Assembly (NCBI GenBank): GCA_009617715.1
Contig: VTFK01000266.1
Span: 62,001-126,000, forward strand
DNA length: 64,000 bases
From: Plectrocnemia conspersa
Lineage: Eukaryota > Arthropoda > Insecta > Trichoptera > Polycentropodidae
Direction: 5' to 3'
The notes beneath the pieces were generated by a model. The model searched no databases and was not told the DNA's origin. It was given only the letters and a program-made list of their open reading frames with translations. The translations under genes and the position numbers were made by a program. Below, piece after piece: positions 60,780 to 64,000 of the stretch (its first letter is position 1; each line of letters starts with the position of its first letter).

Positions 60780-62630
60780 AAAAAAATTAAGCAACTTCTA
60801 AAATGATTATAAAGGTTGTGAATAGTATAATTAAAAATAAAACATTTTTCGTTAAGAATAATATCAAGTACTTAAAGCGATTAAGATAAAAAAATGTTTT
60901 ACACGTGCATAAAGTGATTTGCACCGCAAAAGTTAATTTAACACCACTTACATTAAACGAGAGGAAATTATCCTTGCAACCAATTCACCTATCTAGTATG
61001 TACTTACCACACGCATGGTAAAGCGATAAATAACCAGGGCAGTTCTCATTGCTTATATTGCCCTTTTACCATATACGATTTTATTTGGCGCTTTAAGATT
61101 GTGTAATTATATATCAATTCAGCGGATGCATACCTGCCTTTATGACTCTTTTACGCCGCCATAAGGAAAAGACGCGATAATTGAACGACCCGCGTAATGT
61201 TTCTCGGAAACGCTCGTGTAGTGAAATTTTGTCTCGATTTTTAACCACGGCTACTGTGCGTAGCAATATCGGAACGTTCAATTATAAGCAATAAATTTAA
61301 TAGCGGCGTTCGCTACTCTGAGATTTATCTCAATTAGCCTTCTAGTCGTGCCCGATTGTGAAAGGATAACGTTAGAATGTTGCGACGTCTATACTGCGCA
61401 TCCACTTCGATTGTATTGATCTTGCGACTTTGTATAGGTTATTTTAATGTAAAAAAATGTTTTTGGCTTCTCTCTACCCGTGAGCGTAAAATCTTTATTA
61501 TATGATAAAACGCTTTCGCATCTTGTTTTTATTTTATTTTATTTTTGCTCCTCTCGTCTTTTGCGTAATTGAAATTATATGAAATTTATCATACGGTATA
61601 TATCTTCTTTTGATCGTAGACGTTTCATAAAAATCTCGCTTTTTATTTTATTTATGTTGGCATGCGTATTGTAAATTATTTTGTAAGCACCGTGGGTTGT
61701 AGCGAATTGGGTCGAGGAGAACGGGGGCTCCAATCCCTACTACGTATCTTCCAAAATGTTCCTTTGTGTGATACATTAATTAAGTGTTTTGTTCTTTTAA
61801 ATTGTAAGTATATAAAACAGGTTTGTTTTGATATGCGAATGAGCTACCGAAGCTACTACCTTTTTATGTAATATTACGTTATACATTGGAATCCCATTGT
61901 AATTTATTAAAAAAATACATGCTTGTCATGATCAGTTTATCGGCTGTTCTTACAGTGTATAGGAAGCGTTTTGAAGATAGGGTCACCAACCAGAACTTAT
62001 CGCTCGAGATGGTATCATTTTGCAAAAGCGGAATCCTTCGAAAGTGGAACGAAGGTGTGTCGCAAACGTCTGGTCGTCACGGTGCGGCGCTCGCCGAAGG
62101 TCTTGGTCCTTCAAGGCCAATGTTAAGTACAACGGCCGCGGGTCTCCTTATCGCCCACACTGTTCTATTGATTCTTGATCGCAAAGGTGAGGCGAAAGGA
62201 GAGGGAGTGTCGCCATATTGCGAAAACTGCACGCACAGAGGTGTGAGACATGTGCTAAAACAAAATCTAAACGCTCCAATCGAAAGTATATAACTTTTGA
62301 TACAATCGCTATTTTGGGCTTGGTATTATTTTTTATATGTATGCTTTCAAGTCGGAAAAATAGCTACGAGGAACTGAAACAAATTATGTGAGATGGTGTA
62401 CGTATTTTTTAGGTTTGCCCCATTAATTGTGCATTCTCATCAAATCGTAGCACAGTGCTTTTCCTCCAATGTTTAACCTTTCCTTTTCTGTGATGTGTAA
62501 CTAGTACACATTGCTTCAAATAATTTAAATATCTATATAAATATTATAAATACTGGGTTGGGATTTTAAGCATTCCGCCATGCTATTATTACATATGATA
62601 TTTTCATAAGTAGTGAAAAATATTTTTACA
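60780..62630 (+). other. Intronic DNA, no exon seen
   Basis: The 135-codon frame at 61886-62293 has no splice support or family resemblance. Confidence 0.4.
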
Positions 62631-62639
62631 TACTAATCA

Positions 62640-63350
62640 TTATTTATTTACATGTGAATGTGTATTTTTCAGTGAAGCTATATTCTCACTAGACTTCGTG
62701 ACTTCAAAAAAATACTAGCGAAAATATAATTTAACTGATAACATTATATGCTGCTCTAAAACTTAAATCAGCGAAAGCCACAGTGTCCAAATTTTATCCG
62801 CGCGATAATAATGTCTATTGCTATATTTGAACATTGGCGTTTGCTATTCTATATATAGTATCATAATAACTTCAATGTTTTCGAGATAACTCTTATATTC
62901 CATTTATGATGTGCATAATACATTTTCACAAGTAGATGTATATTTTTATTAGTGAAAATATAATTCAACTGATAGGCGCTAGTGATATTATATGCTGCTC
63001 TAAAATGTCTCTGAAACTCAAATTGACAATCGCGAAACGCTTCCATTTCCTGTTCAAACCCAAACCTAACTTACATGAATTAATCAAACCCAACTTGTCC
63101 TAATATAAGTTTTAAAACTAATTATAGTTTTAGAATTTTCACTAGGTTAAGTCCGAAATACAAACTAAGCGGAAGAAGAAATACATGCAGATGTCATATC
63201 TCGCATATTGATACATAGTTTGTCTGCATTTCGATATTACATTAATTTTAAAAAATATGATAGCTCTTCTTACCGATATTACTACGGACTTCTGATATGA
63301 GAGTATTGGTCAACGTATATTAAAACTGAATTTTGCTCAATAAGAGATGG
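62640..63350 (+). repeat. GTGAAAT fold-back repeat family, longest copy
   Basis: Begins near CAGTGAAGCTATATTCTCACTAG and includes a central block AAATTGACAATCGCGAAACG, TTCCATTTCCTGTTCAAACC. It shares long stretches with 33300-33690, and shorter ones with 38145-38290, 50215-50640 and 12840-12960. No coding capacity recognised. Confidence 0.75.
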
Positions 63351-63354
63351 CATA

Positions 63355-63475
63355 TGTCACGCGTGAGGGACGCCGCTCTTATCTCTCACTCACTCTCATC
63401 CGAGCGAGCGAAAGGGAAAATAACTCACTGACCGAGCATGGTGCGGGTGCGGACCAGTAGCTCTAGGGCCTCCGT
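63355..63475. other. GC-richer segment next to the fold-back repeat
   Basis: GCGTGAGGGACGCCGCTCTT, then CTCACTCACTCTCATCC; differs sharply from its flanks. May be the end of the repeat or a separate insertion. Confidence 0.35.
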
Positions 63476-64000
63476 TTAAAGTTATATATTCTGCTACTTC
63501 TGTCTCTCGGCCGATATTTTTTTCTATTTACAGCAATTAAATTTAAATTATTATTACATGTTAACCTCAACTATGAATAATTAAAGCGATATTTATGAAT
63601 TGTCCGATTTGAAATCACTCATTTTTGTCATGTATATATACTACACAGCACAGTAAGGGAAAGTTTAAATTCATCTGCCCACTGTTTGACTTTGTGTATG
63701 AAAGACAAGACGTGCTTGGTATCTTGGTATATTTGAAATCATGCATCACCCTCCATCTTTTGAACTTAATTAAATGGTGAAAAATATAAATCTTCAATCA
63801 AAATCAAAACGCTATTAACTTTTTTTAGGTTCAATTTATATAGTTACGATTCTAATGCGATTTGAGTTCGTAGCTACATATCTTTCTTTCAGTTAATACA
63901 TTTACCTTGACAGACCGTGATTGTGATTTTATTTTATGTAATGCTTGATGTTTATTTAGCCAGAATGGTTACGAAACAATGAGTAATTTTATAATTAAGA
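63476..64000 (+). other. Intronic AT-rich DNA to the window edge
   Basis: Nothing recognised. Confidence 0.5.

Noticed and set aside
61683..61745. tRNA-like sequence with CTCCAATCCCTAC
   Set aside because: B box too far from consensus and no A box at proper spacing.
61886..62293. 135-codon + strand frame with a hydrophobic stretch
   Set aside because: The hydrophobic segment is short and isolated; no family resemblance or gene context.
1..64000. CRISPR arrays, rRNA genes or integrated viral genes
   Set aside because: No regularly spaced repeats, no rRNA-like conserved blocks, and no retroviral or other viral protein motifs seen in any supported frame.

Overview
The window reads as AT-rich nuclear DNA of an insect. 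The genes have short (about 75 nt) introns next to long ones, GT-AG splice sites, GC-rich islands at gene starts, and a dense mix of decayed DNA transposons (mariner, a DUF4817-type insect transposase, Tigger/pogo, piggyBac, hAT, MITEs) and tRNA-derived SINE heads. I cannot fix the order from sequence alone; a moth or butterfly is possible. No bacterial gene, CRISPR array, rRNA or intact virus was seen.

Region 1 (1-8.3 kb) holds two convergent housekeeping genes. On the + strand are the last five exons of a TP53BP1-like DNA-damage adaptor (UDR-like motif, then tandem BRCT repeats). On the - strand is a complete two-exon syntaxin-18 (ER Qa-SNARE). The last intron of the 53BP1-like gene (about 4.9 kb) carries a 2.36-kb transposon with terminal inverted repeats of roughly 330 bp. 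It encodes fragments of a multi-copy insect protein family that I recognise by sequence but cannot name.

Region 2 (8.3-25.3 kb) has a GC-rich, island-like putative promoter/first exon at about 10.7-11.1 kb. It is followed at 14.65-15.62 kb by two exons of a Ser-rich, AT-hook protein that most resembles the N-terminus of the histone methyltransferase Ash1. Around these lie mariner and DUF4817-transposase relics and several MITEs.

Region 3 (24.8-64 kb) starts with a second GC-rich island and one convincing coding exon (47 codons, stop codon upstream in frame, good donor site). I could not identify the gene. After it comes about 38.5 kb in which I see no further supported coding exon, as expected of a very long first intron. 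This tract holds a Tigger transposase relic, an internally deleted piggyBac with intact TTAA ends, a deleted Tigger with clear terminal repeats, MITEs, a recurring fold-back repeat family, and several GC-richer pockets that could be regulatory.

The most interesting items are the long-TIR element with a coding 3' end duplicated in both termini, the Ash1-like gene whose remaining exons are not visible before another promoter begins, and the unidentified first exon at 25.3 kb. All homology statements come from recognising motifs by eye; no search was run.
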